NCBI GenBank assembly: GCA_007922305.1
Contig: ML677365.1
Location: 16,536,281 to 16,600,280 of the forward strand
Direction of reading: 5' to 3'
Source: Dermatemys mawii
Lineage: Eukaryota > Chordata > Testudines > Dermatemydidae
Length of the DNA stretch: 64,000 nucleotides
This document shows positions 24,273-33,979 of the stretch, piece after piece (position 1 is the stretch's first letter; each line of letters opens with the position of its first letter). A model generated the notes under the pieces. The model did no database searches. It was not told the DNA's origin and saw nothing but the letters and a program-made list of their open reading frames with translations. Position numbers and translations under genes: made by a program.

Positions 24273-24404
24273 TATCAGAGGGGTAGCCGTGTTAGTCTGG
24301 AATTGCAGAAGTGACAAAGAGTCCTGTGGCACCTTAAAGACTAACTAAAATTTTTTTAGAGCATAAGCTTTCATGGGCTAATACCCACTTCGTCGGATGC
24401 ATGC
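24273..24404 (-). mobile_element. Penelope-like short insert with hammerhead-like end
   Basis: The sequence from TATCAGAGGGGTAGCCGTGT to TCGGATGCATGC closely matches the insert at 33180-33307. On the minus strand its start folds as a hammerhead-like motif (separate entry). From what I know of the family, short hammerhead variants are linked to Penelope-like retroelements. I therefore call this a non-coding Penelope-like terminal fragment; no reverse transcriptase remains. Confidence 0.65.
24361..24404 (-). ncRNA. Hammerhead-ribozyme-like motif, copy 1
   Basis: Read on the minus strand: stem I strand GCAT; core CCGACGA; an extra A; stem II GTGGG paired to CCCAT (one G-U wobble) across a TATTAG loop; core GAAA; then GCTT; then ATGC pairing with GCAT. 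The canonical core is CUGANGA...GAAA, so position 4 is C instead of U. Stem III is reduced to almost nothing, as in the small variants reported from Penelope-like elements. Probably inactive as it stands. Confidence 0.45.
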
Positions 24405-25865
24405 AGTGGGTATTAAAACAAACAAAAATAAACAGTAGTGGCCTGTTTCTTCTTCTTTCAGCTCTCTGGCCACGTCATATATAGTCCTACCCCTTCCAGG
24501 GTAAACCAACAGTCCAACAAACAATAGTCCATTGACCTCACATCGGGCCTTCACTCTGACTCTGGACTCACTACTCCTTATCCCTGGTATCAGGTGGTTT
24601 CAATAGTCTCATACCTGTGTAAACAAATATTTCCACTCTCACCTTCCACAGTGGGCTAATAGGGAAACCCAGGCCCTTTCTCTCCTCTCGTTTCTGGTCC
24701 AGGGACCCTTAAATAAGCAAGTCTGGCTATGAACCCCCTGCAGACTTCCTGGGCCACGCCTACCACCACCTGCCTTAGCCCTTTCCCACAGAATCTTCTT
24801 GGACTCACTGTGTATCAGCATCATTCTTTCTAGACCTTTTCCACGGGCTCATTGCAGAGCTTCTTAGCGCTTTCAGCCACCCAGCTCGTTCTGCTGCAGA
24901 AGAGTTTTCTCCTCCCCTAGCAGGACTGTGACTGACTCAGCAGGAGTCTTCCTGAAGGCCTCTCCACCAGCATGGAGAACACTGGGCAGGCTCCCTTCTC
25001 TCACCATTGCCTTGCATTCCCAGTTCCAGGCCTACTTCCTTCAGGGAGACTTTGTCTGCCAGCAGCCACACGCAGTTTGCAGGCTCCAGCCAGGTTTCTT
25101 TCATGGACCGAGAGCTAGCAATCTACTTTCTTTCCTGGTTAGGCTCCACCGGAGTCAGGTTCAGCCTTTTAACTCCTTGCTCCAGGCTTGATGCCTTCTG
25201 CATGCGTAGCAGGGTGGGTTGGACTGAGCCCACAGGCTCTCATGAGCCCCTTTCATCCTAGTGTGGTGCACCTCATCACAGTGAGATGCAGTGTGTGACA
25301 AAGACCAAAAATACAGGACACTGTAGGAGTGATGTCAATTCATTCCTTTAGTGTGACTCTTCCTATAACCCTCACACACAGTTGCTTAGGGTTGCTGTAA
25401 ATAATTTTCAGCAATAAAAAAGAGTTGCTGCAGCTCCATTGATTTTAACTGGGCTCTGAGCTAGGGAAGAGACTGTACCAGGATCTGTCTCCCATAACTG
25501 TGTGGATTATAAGTAATTTTGGGACTAGAATTAGTGACACCCCTCAAAGAGAGGGACATGTGAGAGATATGTGGAGCAACAACTGAGGCAAGGTGCAGCA
25601 AGGAAATCACATTGAAAGGACTTCGGGAATCCCGCAACGAAACCAGCAGCAAAATAGTTCATACAAATCCACCTCTGGGCAGCATCTGTGGCAATATGGT
25701 TTCCTCCAACATTGGAGCCATTATAACATAAGCCTCACTATAACACCACGTACAACTCCTGGGTGCCAAGATCAGTCTCATAGAGCCGATCTTTGCAAGC
25801 TGTACCCAAAGCTGGCTGTAGATTGGGTACTTAAGGAAGGGCTGCGGGAAGGAGGGCCTTGTCCT

Positions 25866-26720
25866 AGGGTTGCCAACTTTCTAATCACACAAAACTGAAC
25901 ACCCCAGCCCTGCCCCCTGCTCCTTTTCTGAGGCCCCACCCCCACTCGCTCCAGTCCCCTCCTTCTATCGCTCACGCTTTCCCACCCTGGGGTAGGGGGT
26001 TGGGGTACAGGATGGGGGTGAGGGACTCCAGCAGGGGGATGCAGGCTCTAGAGTGGGGCCAGGAATGAGAGGTTTGGGGTTCGGAAGAGGGATCCAAGCT
26101 GGAGCAGGGGATTGGAGTACTGAGTGGGTGAGGACTTTGGCTGGGTGTGCTGGCTCTGGGGTGGTGCCAGGGATGAGGGATTTGGGATGCAGGAGGGAGC
26201 GTAGAGCTGAGGCAGGGGGTTGGGGTGTTGGAGTGTGTGTGTGGCTCTGGGAGGGAGTCTGGGTGCTGGAGGGGACTCCGGGCCGGGGATTAGAGTGCAG
26301 GAAGAGGTACGGGGTGCAAGCTCCTGGCAGCACTTACCATAGCTCTTTGCAGTACAGCTCCTGGGTGACCAGGGTGGCTCTGCATGCTGCCCTTGTACCC
26401 ATAGGCTCAGCCCCCGTGCCCGCAGGCACCGCCTTCACAGCTCCGATTGGTCGCACTTCCCAGCCAATGGAAGCTGTGGAACTGGCACTGGTGGTAAAGG
26501 CAGCGCGTGGAGCCTCCCAAATGTATAGTGGCCACAGGGACCTGGTGGCCATTTCTGGGAGCCACACTGAGCTAGGGCAGGCAGAGACCTGCCTTTTTCC
26601 TGGGCCCCTGCTGCGCTGCCAAGTGGACTTTTAATGGCCCAGTTGGCAGTTCTGACCGTAGCCAACAGGGTTCCTTTTCAACCAGGCATTCCCATCGAAA
26701 ACTGTACACCTGGCAACCCT
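25866..26720 (+). mobile_element. Long GC-rich non-autonomous DNA transposon, copy 1
   Basis: The ends AGGGTTGCCAACTTTCTAAT and TGGCAACCCT are inverted over the outer GGGTTGCCA. The interior (about 25990-26330) holds irregular G-rich repeats built on GGGGGTTGGGGT and GGGGTGGTGCCAGGGATGAG. The copy at 59454-60356 is the same family in reverse. Flanks give only a weak 8-bp match (5 of 8). The overlapping long open frames (up to 193 codons) arise from the G-rich repeats. Confidence 0.75.
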
Positions 26721-28947
26721 ACCACGGCCTTTCATCCAAAGACTCTTTTCTTTAAATGAAGCAGCAGACAGTACGACTAATAAGACTGATGCTTGGGCTC
26801 CCCCCAGATAATATTAATGGAACGAGAACTGGGAATGTCTAATGAAAAGTTTCAGAGGGCTGGTAGAGAAATTAAAAGCAAGTTAATGATTTGCATGGCA
26901 AACCTATTTAAAAAAATGTAAATTAAAGCTGTAATTGAAAATTTTATGTAATTAAAATCTTTATGTGGAAAAAATGAAGTCCTGCCACAGATGTAATAAG
27001 AAGCACAGAAATATTTCACACATGCTATAGATAGTGCAGATAAATGTTCCCCATGCTTTGGTTCTCTCTAAAACTAGACCAGGTAATTAATATTTATCTG
27101 GTGCCAGCTGCAGGATTATTCCATGATTCCTCTGTGCACCATGAGAGTCTCCTACAACATTTCCATTTGTGTAATGGGTAGTTTCAGATAATTCCCTTAA
27201 CATTAAGATATAAAGCAAGACTAATAATAGTGACATTGCCATAATGCCCAATTAGGAGCAAGTCTCGAGCTAGGTGCTGTACAAACACGTGAAGGCAAAA
27301 TACCTGCTACAAAGCACTTAACTGCAAAGTGCTATGTGGCTTTGTAGATATTTGGGAGTGGAGATGGGAGAAAAATCTGTATAGTCCTATACAGATCAAG
27401 TGAGTGCGGTTGCTTGAAGTGAAGTCAGCAAATTCTATTTCATGCTAGTATGGATGGAAGAAAAAGATATCTTGGGAGGGATAAGATACGATGGTGACTT
27501 TTGTGCTTAACTTATGCGAGGGCTTCCCAAGGCTGAGCCCCAGCACCTCTGGGCTTGGCAGTTGATTGATAGTCCTGGCACTCTGGGCATGCCGCATCAG
27601 TAATGAAAGTAAAAAAATTGTTTGAGCCCCAGCACCAATTTAATTACAGATTAAGCACTGGGTGAACTAGTATAAGGCTATAGACAGGAGGTGCCCCATT
27701 TGTTTCCACCATTCCTGCTGACACAGTCTTGCTTTAGATTTAGACATCAGCACTTCAGAAGTCTGGACTGCCGGGTATTTGCTAAAATCAGGGGCTCATC
27801 TGGAGAGAGGTGGAGGAGGGGTGTTTGCCGTATCTTTTTTTTAAGTACGAAGTAGTTTTACACAGACAAAAGGGAAGCGTAATGCCCTGGGTAAATGTTT
27901 TTCATTCAAGATTTGTTTATAGCACCTGGGTCACTGAGGAACAGACATGTCCATGCCTCAAAAAAATTTTTTTAAAAAAAATTAAATAAGGCTCCAAGTC
28001 TTGGCATTAGTGGCCTTTTTGTAACTTTAATCATGTTTAACTTTTCCTAACAGCAGCTTCTTGTTCCAGGAATAAATGTTTTCTGGAAGCTTCTGCTTTG
28101 CTGGCTGGTTGCAGGAGTTCTGGGTGGCCCAACTTGCACCTGTGTGAGAAAATAACCCTCATCTAGTCTTCAAAGCATTTTATTCTGGGACATAAAAAAA
28201 AAAAACCTCTCTTTTTTCCTCCTATGTTGCTACAGCCATAGCACATAGCTAAGGAAATCATCTGCTGCAAGCTGACCACCACACTGTGGTGCGGTTTCAG
28301 TGTTCACAGCCTTCAGGCTAGAACCCTTGGTTTATTTTTTGTACTCCTTGGCTGTTTTGAGTGTCACTATGTGGTTTCCAATGCAGTGATTTCTTCCCTC
28401 ATGGCTTTCCAAATCTTACCTATACCTATACATCAGACCTTCTTAGACACAGCAGATCAAATCCTGCTGTCCTTACATGGCCACGATTCCCACTGATTTC
28501 AGTGTGATTAAGCGAGGACTGCAGAATTTGCACTGTCCAATTTCACCCCAAATTAAGGGAAAAACATGCCTGAAATTGATTGAGATGGCTACTCCGAGTC
28601 CACGTCCATTGGGCACTCACAGCACGTAGGCATCATGCAGTGTGTATCGGCACTAATATAAATTCAATAACATCGCAGAAGCACTAACAGCAGGTTAGAA
28701 TTTAACAGCTGCACAAAGGCAGGGCAAGGGATCTCTTGTACTGTGAAGGAGTCACGATCTCATGTCAGTGTGATACCCACTAAGCCAGTTAATCAATACA
28801 GCTCTTTATCCTGGCTCACTGCTAAGTTAGGATGCCCCTAACTAAATAGCCCTTTGATGTCAATCCCTTTCTTTTTTCACCACATAAACTGCACCCAGCT
28901 TCTGGCAAAGCACAAATTTGAAGCACATACGGTTTTGCATAATTCTT
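26721..28947. other. Non-coding stretch, part resembling conserved regulatory DNA
   Basis: No gene is seen. The 26800-27200 part is treated separately as a candidate conserved element. A short MIR/L2-like tail (GGTGCTGTACAAACACGTG) lies near 27272-27290. The 27515-27680 part shares GAGCCCCAGCACCTCT with 3202-3220, implying a further uncatalogued repeat. Confidence 0.45.
26800..27200. promoter_or_regulatory. Candidate conserved non-coding element
   Basis: This block contains closely spaced homeodomain-like TAAT words (GTTAATGATTTGCATGG, TAATTAAAAT, AGGTAATTAATATT), an octamer-type ATTTGCAT at about 26888-26896 and an E-box within CCAGCTGCAGG. It contains no repeat features that I can detect, in a region otherwise full of mobile elements. 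This composition resembles vertebrate developmental enhancers. It is inference only: no alignment was possible. Confidence 0.3.
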
Positions 28948-29013
28948 TTTCTTCCTTTCTTTCTTTCTTTTTCTTTCTTTCTTTCTTTCTTTCTTTCTTT
29001 CNNNNNNNNNNTT

Positions 29014-29060
<47 letters not shown>
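28948..29060. repeat. TTTC microsatellite with assembly gap
   Basis: A long run of TTTC units is broken by exactly 10 N at 29002-29011. The true array length is unknown, and the N run most likely marks an unresolved collapse or gap. The Lys/Glu-rich open frame across it on the minus strand is a repeat product. Confidence 0.95.
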
Positions 29061-29062
<2 letters not shown>

Positions 29063-30010
29063 TTCTGTTTCAAAGGAGGAAATTCTAGTATCACACTAAT
29101 AGATAGTATTTTTAAGAGCCCACTGGCAAATTGTGTGGTATGTCCTCTGTACAGTCTGCTTTTCTACCCACTCACTTAGAAACACACTTTCATTTTTGCA
29201 GGCACTAAGCACCAGAAGCTCTAGTGGATAAATGATTCATGTTCTAGTTGCATGGGGTTTTCCATGGATTATATCACGCTTGTAAAAAAGCATCTACTGT
29301 ACAACTCCCTGGAAACAAGGCAATTCTATAAGTTCCTCAGTAGCAACACAACCAGAGCCATTAAAAAAAAGAGTAGTATTCCCGGCCCGCATACCAAGCC
29401 GTGCAGCGTGTCTGGCTCCGCATGATCCATGGGAGCTAGACACGCTTACCCCACAGGACCGTGGAGTGCAGCTGAAGCCCCCAGCAGGAGCTACGGGACA
29501 GAGCGCTGCCTGTCCCGCACGCTGGGGCTGCGGCAGAGGGGAACAGTGGGGGAGGGGCCGCAGGGAGCCTTCCCAGCCAGGAGCTCAGGGGCCGGGCAGG
29601 AGGGGCCCACGGGCCGGATGTGGCCCACAGGCTGTAGTTTGCCCGCCCCTGCTCTAAGGGAAACAATTGCCATAAATATTTTATCAGAATGTAGGTACAA
29701 AAGGGGTGACCTTGCCTTCCAAGGCCAGTGGTTTTTAATACTACATTTTTTGGAAGGAAAAGAAAAACCGTAAAGGCACAGATGTCCTTAACACCAGGTA
29801 CTAAATACATGTTTGTGTCTTCATAGGTAAGGTGGCCACAACACTTCTTCTGAAAAGTTAAAGCTGCCATAAACCTGAGAAAAAAATTATATAGCCTTAA
29901 ATGGAAGAGATGGAGTAATACAAATAAATGAAAGCCAGGTCTGAATGAACTCTCCCCTGACAGTTAACTGGGAGGGGAAGTGAGTTCAGGAGCAAACTGT
30001 AATTACATGA
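29061..30010. other. Non-coding stretch around a hAT-type fragment
   Basis: Apart from the GC-rich partial element listed separately, no gene or element is recognised here. Confidence 0.45.
29377..29648. mobile_element. GC-rich hAT-type fragment, left-truncated
   Basis: The right end GTAGTTTGCCCGCCCCTG corresponds to GTAGTTTGCCCACCCCTG at the right end of the 21478-22474 element. Inside, GAGCGCTGCC and GGGCC-rich words recur. The left inverted end is missing, so it is truncated or rearranged. Surrounding open frames reflect composition. Confidence 0.65.
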
Positions 30011-31047
30011 TGTAACGATGCTGGTTCTGGTGGGACCCAACTGAAAATGCCATCTCAGGACAAATTGCTTCAAGAAGGGTAGTTACAGCCCAAGGCTGGG
30101 GTTTCTCCACCTCTAAGGCAAACCAAATCAGCCAAAAAGAAAAGATTTCAGTTTTACCCCACTGACTAACCACAAGTCACACTAGCAATTCCATTAGACA
30201 CTCCAGTTTCCCAGTATCACTACCATTTCCACTCATCATGGGGATGAATAGTTATGAAAACCAATATCCCAGTAAAAGAAAAAAGGTTCTCTCGATCACA
30301 AAGGACCAAGCCCCAGCCCCAGGCAATATATAGATCAGATCTTCCCCACAAATCACACTGTTGCCAATCCTTTAGGATCTAAAATCTAAAAGGTTTATTC
30401 ATAAAAGGAAAAGGATATAGATGAGAGCTAGAGTTGGTTAAATGGAATCAATTACATACAGTAATGGCAAAGTTCTTGATTCAGGCTTGTAGCAGTGATA
30501 GAATAAACTGCAGGTTCAACTCAAGTCTCTGGAGTACATCCACAGCTGGGATGGGTCATTCCGTCCTTTGTTCAGAGCTTCAGTATGTAGCAAAGTTCCT
30601 CTAGAGACAAGAATCAGGACTGAAGACAAGATGGAGATGAGGCATCAGCCTTTTATAGTTTCTTGCCATGTGATCTCCGCTTTCTTTGTTCCAAAGACAA
30701 GCTGTCCATCACATGGCATGGAAAAACCTTATTGTTCTGTCCATAGGCGGGTTTCTGCATACCTTGCTGAGTCACAAGATGTGTCTGCCTTCTCTCAATG
30801 GGCCATCAAGCAGGCTAGGCAGAGCTGACACCAACTTGTCTAGGCTGTCTCCCAGAAACATAGCATGAGTTTGAAATTCAGAAAGTAGAAAATCAATATT
30901 CATAACTTCAACAAAAAAATGATACTTACATACAGATAGAATAATCATAACCAGCAAACCATAACCTTGTCTTAGACACCCTATTTGACCCCGTTTCTAC
31001 AAGATTTGGTGCCACTACAAGACCTTGGTTTCAACAATGATCTATAT

Positions 31048-31122
31048 CAGGGATCGGCAAGGTAAGCACCCTTAGCGGGCCCCTTATCCTGCAGTCCCGC
31101 GTGCCAATGTTGACAATCCCTG
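31048..31122. mobile_element. Internally deleted hAT-type MITE (75 bp)
   Basis: The ends CAGGGATCGGCAA and TTGACAATCCCTG are inverted with mismatches. The body is a shortened version of the element at 31131-31433 (shared GGTAAGCACCCTTAGC and GCAGTCCCGCGTGCCAA). It is flanked on both sides by exact ATCTATAT copies (31040-31047 and 31123-31130). Confidence 0.85.
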
Positions 31123-31130
31123 ATCTATAT

Positions 31131-31433
31131 CAGGGATCGGCAAAGTTGGCACGTGGGACCGCACGGTAAGCACCCTTAGCAGGCCCCGCTGCTTTATTTA
31201 CCTGGCATTTCGCTGATCCCGGTTCCCACTGGCTGTGTTTCGCCGTCCCGGTTCAATGGGGACTGCGGGAACAGCGCAGTGCTGGCTGCCGCTTCCCGCA
31301 GCCCCCATTGGATAGGGACGGTGAGCCGGGACCAGTGGGAGCCGGGATCGGTGAAACGCCAGGTAAATAAAGCAACGGGGCCTGCTAAGGGTGCTTACCC
31401 TGCAGTCCCACGTGCCAACATTGCTGATCCCTG
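31131..31433. mobile_element. Palindromic hAT-type MITE (303 bp)
   Basis: The ends CAGGGATCGGCAAAGTTGGC and its near complement GCTGATCCCTG extend into arms of about 100 bp (GTAAGCACCCTTAGCAGGCC against GGCCTGCTAAGGGTGCTTAC; TTTATTTACCTGGC against GCCAGGTAAATAAA). The element is almost wholly palindromic. Exact ATCTATAT copies flank it (31123-31130 and 31434-31441), an 8-bp duplication typical of hAT. Confidence 0.9.
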
Positions 31434-33179
31434 ATCTATATGGTCCCAGGTTATGTCAATAATGTCACACAGGAACACATGTAATCTGCTTAGATATCCA
31501 GCAGATAGAGTGGTGTTGCTTAAAGTAATCAACGTTGGTTGATGTTGGGTTACAAGTCACTTTAGTTCTGAATGCAGGGTTAGTGAAATGCTGTTGTCAA
31601 TGTTATTGTCTTTATTGTATGAATAAAGGGCAGCAGAACTGTCCTTACCCTGCCCCAAATGAGCTGAAAGAAACTTGTTAGGACAGGAGATTGAATGACA
31701 GACCTCTATAAACGAAAAGGGGTAGGGATAGGTATGGCCTCTCCCTAAGGGTCCCTGGTCTGGTTTAACCTGTTTCTCTCCACTGTTCAAAGAGAGAGAT
31801 AAACAGGCTCCATTAGGAGCCATTTTGTTATGTGAAGTACTCAGTGAGATCTGAAATCACGGATGGTGCGGCATTGTTTCTAGACAACCTGCTGAGAGCT
31901 AAAAATCACTAAGAGACTGACTTACAGAGGTCATCACAGATAGATGAGTGGCAGCAGCAGGTGACTAATGAGCAGCCAGTGAAAGTGGGGAGCAGTCGGC
32001 TGGCGGGAAGCAGCAAGATGGTGAGGAACAGCAGCTGGCAGGGCAGCCAGTTAGAGCAAGTGCTCAGCTGGAGGAACAAGCCAGGTGTCTTCTTACTAGA
32101 GTGGGAGGTGAGCTCACACAGAGGCACCTCTGAACCCTGGATGCTCACTGACCAAGGACAACCACTGTGAGTGGGGTCTGGTGAGGGAGCAGAGAGGGAC
32201 AATGGTGTAGGAACTTCTGGTTGTAGAACTCAAGAAGATAAGGAAGAAGACTCTGCCCCATGCACTTTGGGGTGAGTGTCCTGCTCACAGTTTTAGGTTT
32301 ATGAATCCTGCTTGTGGCATTTTCCCTAATTAATGTTGGGTGACTTCTCTCCTTTCATTAAAAGTTTCTTTGCTGCACTCAGACTCTTGCGAGCAGGGAA
32401 GTATTGCCTCTCAGAGGTGCCCGGGGGTGGTGTGTAATTTTCCAGGTGTGATGTTGCACTCCATATGCTTATGTAAATATGCTTATGAGTGTAAATATAA
32501 TGTAACTATGCAAATGTCTCTTGTAGGGTATCATTATAAAGCTTATAATCTACTGAGTGTATTCATCCTATTTGTATGTATGTATCATTTTTGTATTTGA
32601 AGCTAGAAATATGAAGTATTACTCTAAAGTCCTATTGTAACTATGCAAAGTGTGGGTAATTAATAATGACTTGGAATCTTGATGGCTCCCATTAACTAGG
32701 ACAATTGGTTGTAAATGGCTCTGTTTACTTGCAAACCTTTCCGAGTTCCTGGTGTTACTTGGTATTGGAATCCATCTTAAACCTGGTGCTTTTCCATTTA
32801 GAAGGAGAGATGGGAACCCAGAGAGACAAGGGATTCCTGTCCTGGGCCAAAGATATAAAAGGGGGTGGAGCAGAACAAAGGGCGGTCCCAGTCATGAGAA
32901 ATCCCTTGCTTTTCATCTAAGATACTTGAGCTGGAACTAACAAGGACTGTACAAGGAAAAAGGACTGGGCCCAGACTAGGAAGGAGTCTAGTCTGTGAAA
33001 GAAGCTTATTGAAACATCTCTGAGGATGAGATTTACCTGTATTCAGGTTCTTAATGTACTATTAAGCTTAGACTTGCATGTTTTCTTTTATTTTGTTTGG
33101 TAACTTACTTTGTTCTGTCTGTTATTGCTTGAAACCACTTAAATCCTACTTTTGATACTTAATAAAATCATTTTTATTA

Positions 33180-33307
33180 GAATCAGAGGGGTAGCCGTGT
33201 TAGTCTGGAATTGCAGAAGTGACAAAGAGTCCTGTGGCACCTTAAAGACTAACTGAAATTTTTTCAGAGCATGAGCTTTCGTGGGCTAATACCCACTTCG
33301 TCGGATG
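33180..33307 (-). mobile_element. Penelope-like short insert with 11-bp target duplication
   Basis: The insert is bounded exactly by CATTTTTATTA at 33169-33179 and 33308-33318, and the sister LTR at 19085 lacks it, so its edges are secure. It runs from GAATCAGAGGGGTAGCCGTG to CGTCGGATG. It is 128 bp and encodes nothing. On the minus strand it starts with a hammerhead-like fold, which points to a Penelope-like origin. Relatives lie at 24273-24404 and, reversed and truncated, at 23141-23195. Confidence 0.8.
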
Positions 33308-33308
33308 C
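33269..33308 (-). ncRNA. Hammerhead-ribozyme-like motif, copy 2
   Basis: Minus-strand order: GCAT; CCGACGA; A; GTGGG; loop TATTAG; CCCAC; GAAA; GCTC; ATGC. GTGGG and CCCAC pair perfectly (5 bp) and GCAT pairs with ATGC (4 bp). GAAA followed by GCTC leaves room for only a single A-U pair as stem III, with C as the likely cleavage base. The core has C instead of U at position 4 and one extra A before stem II. Activity is doubtful without testing. Confidence 0.5.
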
Positions 33309-33979
33309 ATTTTTATTAATTAACCCAGAGTAAGTGATTAATACCTGGGGGAACAAACAGCTGTGCATATCTCTCTATCAGTGTTATAGAAGGCAGACAA
33401 TTTATGAGTTTACCATGTATAAGCTTTATACAGAGTGAAACAGATTTATTTGACATTTGGATCCCATTGGGAGCTGGATGTCTGGGTGCTGGAAGTAGGA
33501 AACCTGCTGAGCAATTTTTGGGAGTGTGGACCAGACCTGGTTCTGTGTTGCAGCAGATTAGCATGTCTGGCTCAACAAGGCAGGGTTCTGGTGTCCCAAG
33601 CTAGCAGTGGAAAATGGGCTCAGAGGTAATTCCAGCATGTCAGGTGACAGCCCCAAGGGGTTGTCTAACCAAACCCATCACAGGAGTCTCAAGCTGGTTC
33701 TGTGTCGTATTGTGTTGAAAAGGAGCCCTTAGATATCAAACCCGGCCATATTTCCGGCTCCACCTGTCGGAAAGGTTAAATGTGATCTGCAAAAGAATGA
33801 AGAACCACATGAAGCTAAATGGACTGAATGGTCTCTGTTAGGCTGTGAGAGGCAATTAGAATATAAACTTGGAATGGCCAAAGAAGGTACATTTAAAAAA
33901 ATATGTTATAAAGGAGTTATGTGCTGCCTGCCTCCTATTGGCTGATTAATCTAATCTCTCTCGTTTAGATATTTATGAG

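Larger units (their letters stand above)
24013..25280 (-). repeat. Solo LTR-like repeat (family C), minus strand
   Basis: The right end reads CACCTCATCACA, the complement of TGTGATGAGGTG, a plausible LTR start. The family resembles 35905-36665: both carry a GGGAAAC(C/A)..GGCCC phrase, a CAGTGG.TGG(T/A)AGGG-like stretch and a right end of CTCATCACA. The Penelope-like insert at 24273-24404 interrupts it. No coding is present. The left edge is a guess. Confidence 0.45.
30011..31469 (-). repeat. Solo LTR (family D), minus strand, interrupted by hAT elements
   Basis: On the minus strand it starts TGTGACATTATTGAC and ends CATCGTTACA. Flanks CATGA (30006-30010) and CAGGA (31470-31474) match at 4 of 5 positions, fitting a 5-bp retroviral target duplication. 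A TATA-like ACTATAAAAGGC lies near 30650 and an AATAAA near 30390, both on the minus strand and in the right order. The hAT pair at 31048-31433 was inserted into it. No internal viral genes are present. Confidence 0.7.
32457..33680 (+). repeat. Solo LTR (family A) with 4-bp target duplication
   Basis: The LTR starts TGTGATGTTGCAC and ends AAACCCATCA. CAGG flanks it exactly (32453-32456 and 33681-33684). It shares its whole layout with 19085-20188, including ATATAAAAGGGGGTGG near 32854 as TATA box and AATAAAA near 33162 as poly(A) signal. A 128-bp Penelope-like insert lies inside at 33180-33307, just after the poly(A) signal. Confidence 0.85.
31827..33778 (+). repeat. LTR-like repeat (family B), split by a family A LTR
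   Basis: Parts 31827-32456 and 33681-33778 are one repeat homologous to the right portion of 9734-11049: TTGCGAGCAGGGAAGTATTG on the left of the break, CAAGCTGG..GTATTGTG and AAACCCGGCC on the right. The family A LTR at 32457-33680 was inserted between them. The left boundary is uncertain, as the 5' portion does not align clearly with the first copy. Confidence 0.55.

Noticed and set aside
25965..26665. Open frames of 193 and 122 codons
   Set aside because: Low-complexity Gly/Pro-rich translations of G-rich repeats in a non-autonomous DNA element.
28822..29099. Lys/Glu-rich open frame
   Set aside because: It translates the TTTC microsatellite and runs through an N gap.
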